Shown: piece by piece, positions 25,179-34,037 of the stretch
How positions within the stretch are numbered: the stretch's first letter is position 1
How the letters are laid out: every line of letters begins with the position of its first letter
Source of the DNA: Bacteroidales bacterium
Lineage (GTDB): Bacteria > Bacteroidota > Bacteroidia > Bacteroidales > UBA932
Length of the DNA: 64,000 nt
Assembly: GCA_017535125.1 (NCBI GenBank)
Contig: JAFXUS010000032.1
Location: 53,417-117,416, forward strand
Reading direction: 5' to 3'
The notes under the pieces: generated by a model
What the model was told of the DNA's origin: nothing
Seen by the model: the letters and a program-made list of their open reading frames with translations, nothing else
Database searches by the model: none
Program-made: the position numbers and the translations under genes

Positions 25179-27104
25179 ATGAGCAAACAGTTTACCTTAC
25201 CTTACGAAGGCGGCCTGATCGAGAAGGACCTCCCCGCCGGCATTCTCCATAACTATGAAAAAATCTGGACCGAGGTCTATCCGGAGCCCGTTCCGGCCTC
25301 CTCTGCGGTGGCGGATCTCATCGTCGCGGCCATCAACGGCTGCGCGGGGCGCCTGTTCCGTCTGGGCCTGACGACCGGCGCCACGCCGGCACCGCTCTAC
25401 GAGGAGCTGCTGCGCCGCTACCAGGCCGGGCAGGTCTCGTTCCGCAACGTGGAAGTCGTCTCCATCGACGAATACTACCCGTCCTCCTCGGACGCCATGC
25501 AGAGCCGCAACCACCGGCTGCACGACGCGCTGCTGGACAAGGTGGACATCCTCCCGGAAAACATCCACATCCCGGAAGGCACGGTGCCCCAGTCGGAAGT
25601 GTCCGACTACTGCTCGAAATTCGACAAGCTCGCCCGCGAGCTGGACCTGCTCGTGATCGGTATCGGCGAAGAGGGGCAGGTGGGCTTCAACGAAGCCGGC
25701 AGCAATGAGAAGACGCGCACACGTACCGTGCGCCTGTCCTACAGCTCCCGCAAGCGCCAGGCGCGCAATTTCGGCAACGACCTCTCTTCCACGCCGCAGA
25801 GCGCCATCACCATGGGCATCGGCACGATGCTCACGGCGAAGCGCATTGTCCTGATGGCCTGGGGCGAGGACAAGGCGAACGCCGTCAAGGCCATCGTCGA
25901 GGGCGACGTGACCACGGCCTGCCCGGCCTCGCTGCTGCAGCGCCACGACCATATCAATTTCTACGTGGACGCGACGGCGGGCAGCTTGCTGACCCGCGTG
26001 GTCGCTCCCTGGCTGGTGGGCCCCTGCGACTGGACGCCCAAGCTGGTCCGCAAGGCGGTCGTGTGGCTCTGCGAGACCGTCGGCAAGCCGATCCTCAAAC
26101 TGACGGACAAGGACTACCTGGAAAACTCCCTCGGCGAGCTGCTGGAGCAGTCCGGTCCCTTCGACCAGATCAACATCCGGGTCTTCAACGACCTGCAGCA
26201 TACCATTACCGGCTGGCCGGGCGGCAAGCCGAACGCGGACGACAGCACGCGCCCCGTGCCCGCCGCGCCGTATCCCAAGACGATACTGATCTTCTCGCCG
26301 CACCCGGACGACGACGTCATCTCGATGGGCGGCACCTTCATCCGCCTGGTCTCGCAGGGGCACGACGTGCATGTGGCCTACGAGACGTCCGGCGATGTGG
26401 CAGTCCACGACGACGTGGTGCTGCAGCACTTCGACGCCGCGTACCAGCTGGGGCTGGCCGACCGCTTCGCGGAAGTGAAGGCGCTCGTGGACAGCAAGGT
26501 GCCGGGCGAGCCGGAGTCGCGCAAGCTGCTGGACCTCAAGGCGGCCATCCGCCGCAGCGAGGCGCGTGCGGCAGTGCGTTCCTTCGGCCTGGACGACAGC
26601 ACCAACGCGCATTTCCTGAACCTCCCGTTCTACGAGTCCGGCGGCATCAAGAAAATGCCGCGCACGCAGGCCGACGTGGACATCATCAAGGACCTGATCA
26701 AGCGCCTGAAGCCGCACATGATCTTCATGGCGGGCGACCTGGCCGACCCGCACGGCACGCACCGCGTGTGCACCGAGGCGGCGCTGGAGGCCGTGGAGCA
26801 GCTGCGCGCCGAGGGCAACGAATGGCTCTCCGGGACGCACATCTGGCTCTACCGCGGCGCCTGGATGGAGTGGGAGCTGGGCCGCGTGGACATGGCCGTG
26901 CCGCTCAGCCCGGACGAAGTGGTGATGAAACGCCACGCCATCTTCCGCCACCTCTCGCAGAAGGACATCGTCCCGTTCCCGGGCGAGGATCCGCGCGAAT
27001 TCTGGCAGCGCGCCGAAGAGCGTACGCAGAACACCGCCCGGCAGTACGACCGCCTGGGCATGGCCGAGTACCAGGCCATCGAAGTATTCCTGAAACTCTG
27101 TTAA
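25179..27104 (+). CDS. NagB-like domain fused to LmbE/PIG-L deacetylase
   Basis: This 641-residue cytosolic protein is similar in layout to the B. thetaiotaomicron putative glucosamine-6-phosphate deaminase-like protein of about 660 aa. Residues 1-270 have the NagB fold: LTTGATPAPLYEEL, SIDEYY, FNEAGS. Two catalytic positions differ from NagB: the family stretch GNDGHIAFNE here reads GEEGQVGFNE, so the Asp is Glu165 and the ring-opening His is Gln167. About residues 365-600 are a PIG-L/LmbE de-N-acetylase with the zinc motif SPHPDDD (His375, Asp377-379) and HGTH (His525, His528). The deacetylase half seems intact while the deaminase half may be inactive or regulatory. It is cotranscribed with a canonical nagB 4 bp downstream. 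Confidence 0.9.
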   Translation: MSKQFTLPYEGGLIEKDLPAGILHNYEKIWTEVYPEPVPASSAVADLIVAAINGCAGRLFRLGLTTGATPAPLYEELLRRYQAGQVSFRNVEVVSIDEYYPSSSDAMQSRNHRLHDALLDKVDILPENIHIPEGTVPQSEVSDYCSKFDKLARELDLLVIGIGEEGQVGFNEAGSNEKTRTRTVRLSYSSRKRQARNFGNDLSSTPQSAITMGIGTMLTAKRIVLMAWGEDKANAVKAIVEGDVTTACPASLLQRHDHINFYVDATAGSLLTRVVAPWLVGPCDWTPKLVRKAVVWLCETVGKPILKLTDKDYLENSLGELLEQSGPFDQINIRVFNDLQHTITGWPGGKPNADDSTRPVPAAPYPKTILIFSPHPDDDVISMGGTFIRLVSQGHDVHVAYETSGDVAVHDDVVLQHFDAAYQLGLADRFAEVKALVDSKVPGEPESRKLLDLKAAIRRSEARAAVRSFGLDDSTNAHFLNLPFYESGGIKKMPRTQADVDIIKDLIKRLKPHMIFMAGDLADPHGTHRVCTEAALEAVEQLRAEGNEWLSGTHIWLYRGAWMEWELGRVDMAVPLSPDEVVMKRHAIFRHLSQKDIVPFPGEDPREFWQRAEERTQNTARQYDRLGMAEYQAIEVFLKLC

Positions 27105-27108
27105 TAAT

Positions 27109-27906
27109 ATGAAACTAATCATCCGCAACAACGCCGCAAAAGGCTCCCTGTGGGCCGCGCGCCGCATCGCCGACGCCATCAACGCCAAGGCGGCCCGCAC
27201 CTCCGAGCCCTTCGTGCTCGGTCTCTGCACCGGTTCCACCCCCATCGGAACCTACAACGAACTCATCCGCATGGTCCGTGACGGCGAGGTCAGCTTCAAG
27301 AACGTGATCTCGTTCAACATGGACGAGTACGTAGGCCTGCCGGTCGAGCACCCCGAGAGCTATCACTCCTTCATGCACCGCCAGCTCTTCGACCACATCG
27401 ACGAGCCCGCGGAGAACATCCACATCCTGAACGGCAACGCGCCCGACCTCGACGCCGAGTGCGCCGCGTATGAGGAGGCCATCGCCGCCGCAGGCGGATT
27501 CGACCTCTTCCTCGGCGGCGTGGGTGAAGACGGCCACATCGCCTTCAACGAGCCCTTCTCCCCGCTGTGCTCCCGCACGCGGGTGATGACGCTGACCCAG
27601 GACACGCGCGAAGTCAACGCCCGCTTCTTCGGCGGCGACCCGGAGGCCGTGCCCGCCCAGGCGCTCACCGTCGGCGTAGCCACGGTGCTGTCCGCCCGCG
27701 AGGTGGTCATCCTGGCCTTCGGCCCCCGCAAGGCCCGCGCCCTGCGCGACGCCGTCGAGGGTCCGATGTCGCATTACTGCACGCTCAGTGGCATGCAAAA
27801 CCACGCCGACGGCATCATCGTCTGTGACGAATCCGCCGTCGGTGAGCTGAAAGTCTCGAGCTACCGCTACTTCAAAGCGGTGGAAGCTGCGGAGAACAAA
27901 CTATAG
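27109..27906 (+). CDS. nagB: Glucosamine-6-phosphate deaminase
   Basis: 265 residues, the usual length of NagB. It converts glucosamine-6-phosphate to fructose-6-phosphate and ammonia in the cytosol. Motifs are complete: LGLCTGSTPIGTYNEL (phosphate loop), FNMDEYVGL (Asp), GVGEDGHIAFNEP (catalytic Asp, His and Glu) and SRTRVMTLTQDT. It lies 4 bp after the fused NagB-like/LmbE gene and is driven by the same operator and promoter. Its last codons overlap, tail to tail, with the stop of the phosphatase gene on the other strand through the shared palindrome CTATAG. Confidence 0.95.
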   Translation: MKLIIRNNAAKGSLWAARRIADAINAKAARTSEPFVLGLCTGSTPIGTYNELIRMVRDGEVSFKNVISFNMDEYVGLPVEHPESYHSFMHRQLFDHIDEPAENIHILNGNAPDLDAECAAYEEAIAAAGGFDLFLGGVGEDGHIAFNEPFSPLCSRTRVMTLTQDTREVNARFFGGDPEAVPAQALTVGVATVLSAREVVILAFGPRKARALRDAVEGPMSHYCTLSGMQNHADGIIVCDESAVGELKVSSYRYFKAVEAAENKL

Positions 27907-29820
27907 GTTCGAGAAACTGATCTTGTAGAGCTTGGACGTGGTGTCGTCGCCCACCCAGATGCACTGGTGGTCGCGGTCCACGTACAAGCTTTCTCCGTTA
28001 TCGATGAAGGGCACCGGGTAGGAGGCGATCACCTTGCCTTCCAGGGTGCAGAGGTTGATCGTGCGGAGCTCGCTGTCCGGGATCCAGAGCGCGTTGCGCA
28101 CCGGATCGTAGCAGAGGTCGGAAATGTCGTCAATCCCTTCCGTGATCTCCGTGCGGCCGATGATGCCCTCGGTCGGCGAGAAGCGGATCAGCAGGCGCGG
28201 CTTCGCCTGGTTGCCGAGCATCAGGGTGCCGTCGCCCATCCAGGTGATGGCCTCGAGGCCGCTGTTGGTGCGGTACCCCACTTCCTTGATCACGCCGAGC
28301 AGTTCGGATTCGTTGTATTCCGGGGCGCGCAGCCGCCGGACTTCCTGCTTGCGCTCCACGATGTAATAGACGTCCCCGGTGGCCGGGTCCATCGTGACGC
28401 CCTCGCAGTCGAGGTGCCCCTCCACATGGAACGGCGTCGTCTCGCCCGTCCAGCTGACGGCATAGACGCCATTCTCGTCGGAAGCGGCCAGGAAGCCGTT
28501 TCCGTCGGGCGCCAGGCAGAGGCCGGACACCTCCGGGACCTGCGTGTCGATGGTGGTGTATTCACCCATCACCGGCAGGCTGGCCTGCTGCTTGAACGCG
28601 TCCCAGTCGTAGTAGGGCCAGTTGTCGGTCTCCAGCGGCAGGGTGGCTTCCTTGCCGTTGAGGAGCACCTTGAAGAGCACCTTCGGCGAACGCTTGCTGC
28701 GGTAGAAGACGAAATGCAGGTTGGCGCCCATGGGCACCTGGTGCAGCTGGCACCAGACCGGGATCTCGTCCGGGTCGGTGACGTCCTTGCCGAAGCCGTT
28801 CACGTCGAGGGTCATCAGCAGCGGCAGGAAGGTGTAGTCGTGGCCGAAGCGCAGGTCGGCGCCCTGGCGGCCCGAAGCGATGCGCGCGTCCGCCTTGGCG
28901 ATGATGTCGTCCACGATGGGCTGGTAGCCCAGGTGGGTGGGCCAGGCGTTGGCGTAGAACTGGAAGTCATCGATCTTCCAGAGGGCGATGCGCTCCTCGG
29001 GCGTGAAGATGTCCGTGAAGTCCAGGTCCGTGTCCAGGCTGTCCATGCCGGCGGCGAAGAAGTAGAGGTAGGACACGAGGTCCCAGCCTTCCTTCTCGGG
29101 AACGGCGGCCGCGGGGTTCTTGAAGAGCCGCGCGAGGATGGCGCGCCAGTCCACCGTGCGCTCGATGTACTGCTCCCAGGTCTCGCTGAAGCTGAGCGGC
29201 GTGCGGAGATAGTTGTCGTTCCGGAACGGATTGTTTCGGTCGAGCGGCAGGATGGCCGGCAGGAAGCTGACGCCGAAGTTCTCGAAGATGTCCAGCTTCG
29301 GATCCTGCGCCTTCAGGCCCAGGCAGAAAGAGGACATCGTCATGATGCAGCGGGTCGAGGTGGAGGTCCAGGAGCGGACCTCGGCGTCGTTCTTGAACAC
29401 CTGCGGGAAATTGGCGTACATCCGCGCGGCGAGCTCCTGCTGTTGCTGCCAGCCCTTGCGGGAAAGGTCGCCCACGCGATAGCGCACGGACGGATACAGG
29501 CTGTCGAAGCGCTGCTTGAACGACGCGCCGAGCGGCGTGAGGTTGTCCGCCCCGGCGGCGGCCCCGAATACGTCGTTCAGGCGCTCGTACATGTCGCTCT
29601 GCCAGGCGTAGCGGGCGCCGTGGCGGCCGTAGTGGCTGATGTAGAACGGCTTGTAGCCCTTCGGGGCGGGCGAGAGCGCGACCGGGCCGGTCGGGCAGAG
29701 GTAATCGGTGCCGGAAAGATATTCCGGATGCTGCCGGAGCTGGTCGATGACGTCCGGCTGCTGGGCCGTGGCGCAAAGGGAGGCTGCAAGGATGGCCAAC
29801 ACGAAAAGAGTTTTTCTCAT
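27901..29820 (-). CDS. Secreted histidine acid phosphatase fused to a phytase-like/SdiA-regulated propeller
   Basis: 639 residues from the ATG at 29820, beginning with the signal peptide MRKTLFVLAILAASLCATAQ. About residues 40-430 are a branch-2 histidine phosphatase with RHGARY (His67 nucleophile) and the distal FGHDYTFLPL (HD proton donor). About residues 435-639 repeat short beta-propeller blades (SGLCLAPDGNGFLAASDENG, DCEGVTMDPATGDVYYIVER, GLEAITWMGDGTLMLGNQ), matching the esterase-like-of-phytase or SdiA-regulated type. It should remove phosphate from phosphorylated sugars or inositol phosphates in the periplasm. Its start overlaps the stop of the regulator by 4 bp (ATGA). It is the last gene of the GH20 operon. 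Confidence 0.87.
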   Translation of the reverse strand: MRKTLFVLAILAASLCATAQQPDVIDQLRQHPEYLSGTDYLCPTGPVALSPAPKGYKPFYISHYGRHGARYAWQSDMYERLNDVFGAAAGADNLTPLGASFKQRFDSLYPSVRYRVGDLSRKGWQQQQELAARMYANFPQVFKNDAEVRSWTSTSTRCIMTMSSFCLGLKAQDPKLDIFENFGVSFLPAILPLDRNNPFRNDNYLRTPLSFSETWEQYIERTVDWRAILARLFKNPAAAVPEKEGWDLVSYLYFFAAGMDSLDTDLDFTDIFTPEERIALWKIDDFQFYANAWPTHLGYQPIVDDIIAKADARIASGRQGADLRFGHDYTFLPLLMTLDVNGFGKDVTDPDEIPVWCQLHQVPMGANLHFVFYRSKRSPKVLFKVLLNGKEATLPLETDNWPYYDWDAFKQQASLPVMGEYTTIDTQVPEVSGLCLAPDGNGFLAASDENGVYAVSWTGETTPFHVEGHLDCEGVTMDPATGDVYYIVERKQEVRRLRAPEYNESELLGVIKEVGYRTNSGLEAITWMGDGTLMLGNQAKPRLLIRFSPTEGIIGRTEITEGIDDISDLCYDPVRNALWIPDSELRTINLCTLEGKVIASYPVPFIDNGESLYVDRDHQCIWVGDDTTSKLYKISFSNL

Positions 29821-30989
29821 AAAGCGGTTTTTTTCTGTTGGTGCTGCTCCCGCCATTCATTGGGCGAGCAGCCGTAGATTTGTTTGAAGCGGCGCGAGAT
29901 GCTCTTGGTGTCGTTCTCCCCGAGGGAGAGGGCGATGCCCACCACCTGGTCGTCCGTGTCCAGGAGCAGCTCGGCGAAGCGCTTGATCTTGAGGTCTGAG
30001 ATATATTGATATAAGGTCTGTCCGGTCACGGTCTTGAAGCGGCGCTCCAGCAGGCGGCGGGACAGGGCGACTTCCGCGATCACGTCCTTGACGGAAATCT
30101 TCTTCTGGTAGTTGCGGTGGATGAACTGCACGGCCTTCTGGATCTGGGCGTCGTCGGTCGCGAAGGCGGCCGTGGAGATGCGCCCGACGATCTTGACGGG
30201 TTTCAGGACGATGTCGCGGGGCGGCAGGTCGGGGTTGGCGACCCGCTCCTCGATGAGCTCGGCCGTCCGGTAGCCGCCTTCTTCGATGTCCACGAAAATG
30301 CTGGACAGGGTGGTGCTCCCGAGACTGCAGAGCAGCTCGTCGTTGTCCACGCCGATCACGGACACCTCGTCCGGAATCCGCACTCCGGCCGCGTGGCAGG
30401 CCTCGATGAGGTTGTTGCCCTGGTTGTCGTCGCAGGCCATGATGCCGATGGGCTTGGGGATCATGCGCAGCCACTCGCGGAGCCGGTCGCGCTCGTAGTA
30501 CCACAGGTGGTCGATGTCCTGCAGGTTGTAGGCATAGAACGTGCTCCCGAACCCGGCCGCCTCCACCTCGCGGCGGAAGCCCTCGCAGCGCTCGTCGGAC
30601 CAGCAGACCTGGTTGAAGCCGAAGAAGCCGAAGTTGCGGAAGCCGTGGTCGATGTAGAAGCGGGCGGCCATGCGGCCGGTCCCGAGGTAGTCGGCGGTGA
30701 TGTTGGGAATGGTCTTGAACCGCTTCTTGAAGTCCTGGGCCACGACGACGATGCCGTTCTTGCCGAACAGGCTGACGTCGTCCGTCTTCTCGAACTGCCC
30801 GATCACCGCGTCCGCGCCCCAGTCCCGGGCCCACTTCACGACGCCGGGGATGCCGATCTCGGCCTTGAAGGACGGCGGCATGCGGCAGATGGCCCACTGC
30901 TCCTTGCGCCGCGAGTAGCGGACGATGCCCTGGAGCAGTTTATTGGGGAAGGACTCCGTGAAGTCCGTGATGAACAACAGGCGCAGCAT
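29817..30989 (-). CDS. XylR-like transcriptional regulator (periplasmic-binding-fold + AraC HTH)
   Basis: 390 residues. About residues 1-275 have a LacI/PBP-like sugar-binding fold (LLFITDFTESFPNKLLQGIV, DAVIGQF, GIMACDDNQGNNLIEACHAA, VSVIGVDND). About residues 285-385 are an AraC HTH: ISVKDVIAEVALSRRLLERR, LYQYISDLKIKRFAELLLDT, and SISRRFKQIYGCSPNEWR. This layout is that of E. coli XylR, a cytosolic sugar-binding activator that binds direct repeats. It lies inside the amino-sugar locus, between GH20 and the phosphatase, and is the best candidate to bind the three CGCAAA direct repeats. The ligand is probably an amino sugar or oligosaccharide (inference). Confidence 0.9.
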   Translation of the reverse strand: MLRLLFITDFTESFPNKLLQGIVRYSRRKEQWAICRMPPSFKAEIGIPGVVKWARDWGADAVIGQFEKTDDVSLFGKNGIVVVAQDFKKRFKTIPNITADYLGTGRMAARFYIDHGFRNFGFFGFNQVCWSDERCEGFRREVEAAGFGSTFYAYNLQDIDHLWYYERDRLREWLRMIPKPIGIMACDDNQGNNLIEACHAAGVRIPDEVSVIGVDNDELLCSLGSTTLSSIFVDIEEGGYRTAELIEERVANPDLPPRDIVLKPVKIVGRISTAAFATDDAQIQKAVQFIHRNYQKKISVKDVIAEVALSRRLLERRFKTVTGQTLYQYISDLKIKRFAELLLDTDDQVVGIALSLGENDTKSISRRFKQIYGCSPNEWREQHQQKKTAL

Positions 30990-30993
30990 GGGC

Positions 30994-33063
30994 TCAATGA
31001 CGGTGATAGCTGATCCCGAGGCTGTCGTAGTACGGATACTCGTGATCCGTGATGATGCTGAAGAAGCGGTCGAAGTCCTCCAGGAAGGCCGGAGCGTCCG
31101 GGGCGGTGGTGCCGGCCCAGGCGGGCGTGGCGTTCCAGCCGCGCTCGAAGAGGCCCAGCGCCTTCGGGAAGAAGTAGTAGGTCACGTGGTCGAAGCACCG
31201 GAGCGTCTCCGCCCAGAGGTGGCCTTCGATGCCGATGATGTTGGCCTTGGCCTCGGGCGCGAGCGCCGGCTTGCCTTCGCCGGAGTGCGTCAGGTCCACG
31301 GGCTTGCCGTAGTCGTCCCAGCGGACGGAACGGTACATGTCGTACGGCTGCACGGAGAAGCTGCGGCGCTCGTCCACGAAGCCGCCCCAGGAGTGCCCGC
31401 GCTCGGTCTTGCCGTAATTGTAGGCGAAGTCCATGTAGCAGTTGGGCGCGCTGGAGATGACGACGGGGATGCCCTCGTTGGCGAATTCGTACGGGAGCAC
31501 GTCGCGGCCGTGCGAGACGGTCCAGAGGTTGGTGAGCGCGAGCTGCTTCTTCAGGCGCTCGAGCGTGGCGGGCTCGAGGTTCTGGCAGACGTCCTGCCAG
31601 CCGCCGAGTTTGATGCCGCGGGCTTCCGCGATGTCGAGCACCCGGTTCAGGAAGTAATCCTTGAGCCAGCCGATATCGGTCTTTCCGTTGGCTTCCATGA
31701 GGGCGCGGCAGGCCGGGGATCCGGTCCAGGCGCCGTCAGGCACCTCGTCGCCGCCGACGTGGATGGCGTCGAGGGGCGCGCCCGCTTCCGCGTAGAGTGC
31801 GGCCAGGCCGTCGAAGACGGTCTCGAAGAAGGTATAGGTCGAGGGCAGCGCGACGTTCATCACGTTGTCCGTGTAGTCCTGGACGGATTCATATTCGGAG
31901 ACGTCCTCCGGCTCGGAGAGCAGGCAGCTGCGGTCGCCGGTGCGCTGGGCGCGCACCTCCATGGACTTGACCGCCGCGCGGGAATGGCCCGGCGTATCGA
32001 ATTCCGGGATCACGTGGATATGGCGCGCGGTGGCGTAGCGCAGGATTTCGACGAAGTCGGCGTGGGAATAGTAGCCGTTGCCGGGGGAGTCGTCGCCCGG
32101 TCGGGCCGCGACGCAGTAGGTCGGCTGCAGGCCGTCCGGCTCCGTGATGCTGCCGTCCTCCTGCAGGACCGGGAGGCAGCGGAAGGCGCCGTAGGAGGTG
32201 AGCTCCGGCAGCGCGTCGATCTCGATGCGCCAGCCCTCGTCATCGCCGAAGTGCAGGTGCAGCAGGTTGCCCTTGTAGTCCGCGATCATGTCGATCAGGC
32301 GCAGCAGGTCATCCTTCTTCGTAAAATTCCGGCTCACGTCCAGCATCAGGCCGCGCCAGGGCAGGTCCGGCCAGTCCGTGATCTCGGCTGCCGGGATGGG
32401 GGCGCCCTGCGCGTTGCGCCGGATCCGGTTGAGGGTGACGGAAGCGTAGTAGGCGGCGTCTTCGTCGGCCGCCTCGATGCGGACGTCGCCGTCCTTGAGG
32501 GTGATGCGGTACCAGCCCGGCGCCTGGCCGTCCACGTAGCTGACGGTCGGTTCCGCGGCGGGCAGCGTTTCGCCGTCCAGCGGCTTCACTTCCTTCAGGC
32601 GGGGAATGATGTCATAGACGCCCGTGGCGACGTGGTTATAGCTGAAGACCGGGACGGGCTCGGCGGGCAGGAAACGGTATTCCGCCTTCACGGCGACGGG
32701 CTTTCCACCCTTGCGCTGCAGGAAGAATCCTTCCGGCGCGCGGCACTGGTTGACCAGCGGCCGGGCCTCGTAGCGAAGGATCATGGCGCCGTCGTGCTCG
32801 CCGGGCACCACGCGGTACAGCGTGCCGCTGATGTGGTCGATGCTGCCCGGCGCACCTTCCTCCATGGTGACGGGGGTGCGGAACTGGCTGAACCAGACGG
32901 TCCAGTCGGTGCCGGCGGGCGGGTTCTGGATTTCCATCGTATGGAGGGCTTTGCCGTTTTCGGGGTTGGTCTCGCCTTCCGTCCAGATGATGTGACAAGG
33001 TTGGGTGCACGCTACGCAAATTGCGCATGCGGCAGAGAGAAGAAGAAAAAGTTTAGTGCTCAC
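30994..33063 (-). CDS. GH20 beta-N-acetylhexosaminidase lipoprotein
   Basis: 689 residues with a lipoprotein signal (MSTKLFLLLSAACAICVAC). About residues 110-230 form the GH20b-like domain. The barrel follows with WRGLMLDVSRNF, LLHLHFGDDEGWRIEI, IPEFDTPGHSRAA and the catalytic pair in HVGGDEVPDG (Asp439-Glu440). Later come WQDVCQNL and GIEGHLWAETL. It releases terminal GlcNAc or GalNAc by substrate-assisted catalysis at the cell surface or in the periplasm. It is the first gene of the operon GH20-regulator-phosphatase. A weak -7 box (CATATTTG) lies on the minus strand at 33088-33095, and regulon operator B lies about 30-60 bp further upstream. Confidence 0.93.
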   Translation of the reverse strand: MSTKLFLLLSAACAICVACTQPCHIIWTEGETNPENGKALHTMEIQNPPAGTDWTVWFSQFRTPVTMEEGAPGSIDHISGTLYRVVPGEHDGAMILRYEARPLVNQCRAPEGFFLQRKGGKPVAVKAEYRFLPAEPVPVFSYNHVATGVYDIIPRLKEVKPLDGETLPAAEPTVSYVDGQAPGWYRITLKDGDVRIEAADEDAAYYASVTLNRIRRNAQGAPIPAAEITDWPDLPWRGLMLDVSRNFTKKDDLLRLIDMIADYKGNLLHLHFGDDEGWRIEIDALPELTSYGAFRCLPVLQEDGSITEPDGLQPTYCVAARPGDDSPGNGYYSHADFVEILRYATARHIHVIPEFDTPGHSRAAVKSMEVRAQRTGDRSCLLSEPEDVSEYESVQDYTDNVMNVALPSTYTFFETVFDGLAALYAEAGAPLDAIHVGGDEVPDGAWTGSPACRALMEANGKTDIGWLKDYFLNRVLDIAEARGIKLGGWQDVCQNLEPATLERLKKQLALTNLWTVSHGRDVLPYEFANEGIPVVISSAPNCYMDFAYNYGKTERGHSWGGFVDERRSFSVQPYDMYRSVRWDDYGKPVDLTHSGEGKPALAPEAKANIIGIEGHLWAETLRCFDHVTYYFFPKALGLFERGWNATPAWAGTTAPDAPAFLEDFDRFFSIITDHEYPYYDSLGISYHRH

Positions 33064-33126
33064 AATCAGCGGATTTTAAAGTCGATACAAATATGAAAAA
33101 AAATGTGGACCCGAAAAATATAATGA

Positions 33127-33189
33127 CGCAAATTGTGTATCTAAATACGCAAATTTGTTTTTGTGCTTTCGATTGAATCCATATTTTTG
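33127..33189 (+). promoter_or_regulatory. Regulon operator B and promoter (ROK-GH2-phosphatase operon)
   Basis: CGCAAATTG at 33127 and CGCAAA at 33148 form a direct repeat with 21 bp spacing. TTTG at 33160-33163 is a plausible -33 box, and the -7 box TATTTTTG is at 33182-33189. The second repeat starts exactly 34 bp before the -7 box, as at sites A and C. The site lies between divergent operons, so it could also influence the GH20 promoter. Confidence 0.78.
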
Positions 33190-33207
33190 CAAAAAAATCA
33201 CACAAAA

Positions 33208-34035
33208 ATGACACTTGGAATTGATGTCGGAGGGACCAATCTGGTCCTGGGTCTGGTTCAGGACGGGAAAATCGTGAAACGGGTTTCCGCTCCCTGGTTC
33301 CCCAAAGAAGCAAGTCTGCAGGAGACGCTGGATACGCTTTCTGAGCGTATCGAGGGAATAATTACGCCGGATACGGAAAAGATCGGAATCGGTGTCCCTT
33401 CCGTGGTGGACGTGAAACGCGGCATCGTGTACGACACCGTCAACATTCCGTCTTGGACGGAAGTCCCCCTCAAGGAAATCCTGGAGAAACGCTTCAACCT
33501 GCCCGTCGCCGTCAACAACGACGCGAACTGCTACGCGATGGGCGTGTACGAAGGCTATCCGGCCGACGCGAAGCCGGAGGTGCTCGTCGTGATCACGCTC
33601 GGCACGGGCGTGGGCATGGGCATCGTGGACCGCGGCCGTCTCTTCGTCGGCGCCAACTGCGGCGCGGGCGAGCTGGGCAGCCTGCCGTACCGCGGCGCCA
33701 CGCTCGAGGCGTTCTGCAGCAAGCAGTTCTTCGCCGGCACCGGCTGGGACAGCCTCACTGCCTCCCAGGCCGCGCGCAACGGCGATCCGCGCGCGCAGAT
33801 CCTCTTCACAGACCTGGGCAAGCGCCTGGGCGACCTGCTCTGCACGGTCATGTTCGCCTATGATCCCAGCCACATCGCCTTCGGCGGTGGCGTAGCCTAT
33901 AATTACCCGCTCTTCCGGCAGTCCATGGAGGCGCGCCTGAAGCGGGATTTTCCGTATCGTAAAAGCCTGGAAAGGCTGACCATCGACGTTTGCACCGGCG
34001 ACGACATCCCGGTGATCGGCGCATCCCTTATCTAG
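33208..34035 (+). CDS. ROK family sugar kinase
   Basis: 275 residues from the ATG at 33208, which gives MTLGIDVGGTNLVLGLVQDG, the ASKHA phosphate-1 motif. A longer upstream reading crosses the promoter and is rejected. AVNNDANCYAMG holds the catalytic Asp, and VVITLGTGVGMGIV the second phosphate motif. GCGxxGCxE-type zinc residues are not obvious: the segment reads CGAGELGSLPYRG with later FCSKQF. ROK proteins of this size are kinases for glucose, GlcNAc, mannose or GlcN. In this operon glucosamine or N-acetylglucosamine is the likely substrate (inference). The GH2 gene starts 2 bp after its stop. Confidence 0.9.
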   Translation: MTLGIDVGGTNLVLGLVQDGKIVKRVSAPWFPKEASLQETLDTLSERIEGIITPDTEKIGIGVPSVVDVKRGIVYDTVNIPSWTEVPLKEILEKRFNLPVAVNNDANCYAMGVYEGYPADAKPEVLVVITLGTGVGMGIVDRGRLFVGANCGAGELGSLPYRGATLEAFCSKQFFAGTGWDSLTASQAARNGDPRAQILFTDLGKRLGDLLCTVMFAYDPSHIAFGGGVAYNYPLFRQSMEARLKRDFPYRKSLERLTIDVCTGDDIPVIGASLI

Positions 34036-34037
34036 CC

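Noticed and set aside
33163..33207. Upstream N-terminal extension of the ROK kinase
   Set aside because: It would run across the -7 box and has no family match; the ROK motif begins directly after the ATG at 33208.
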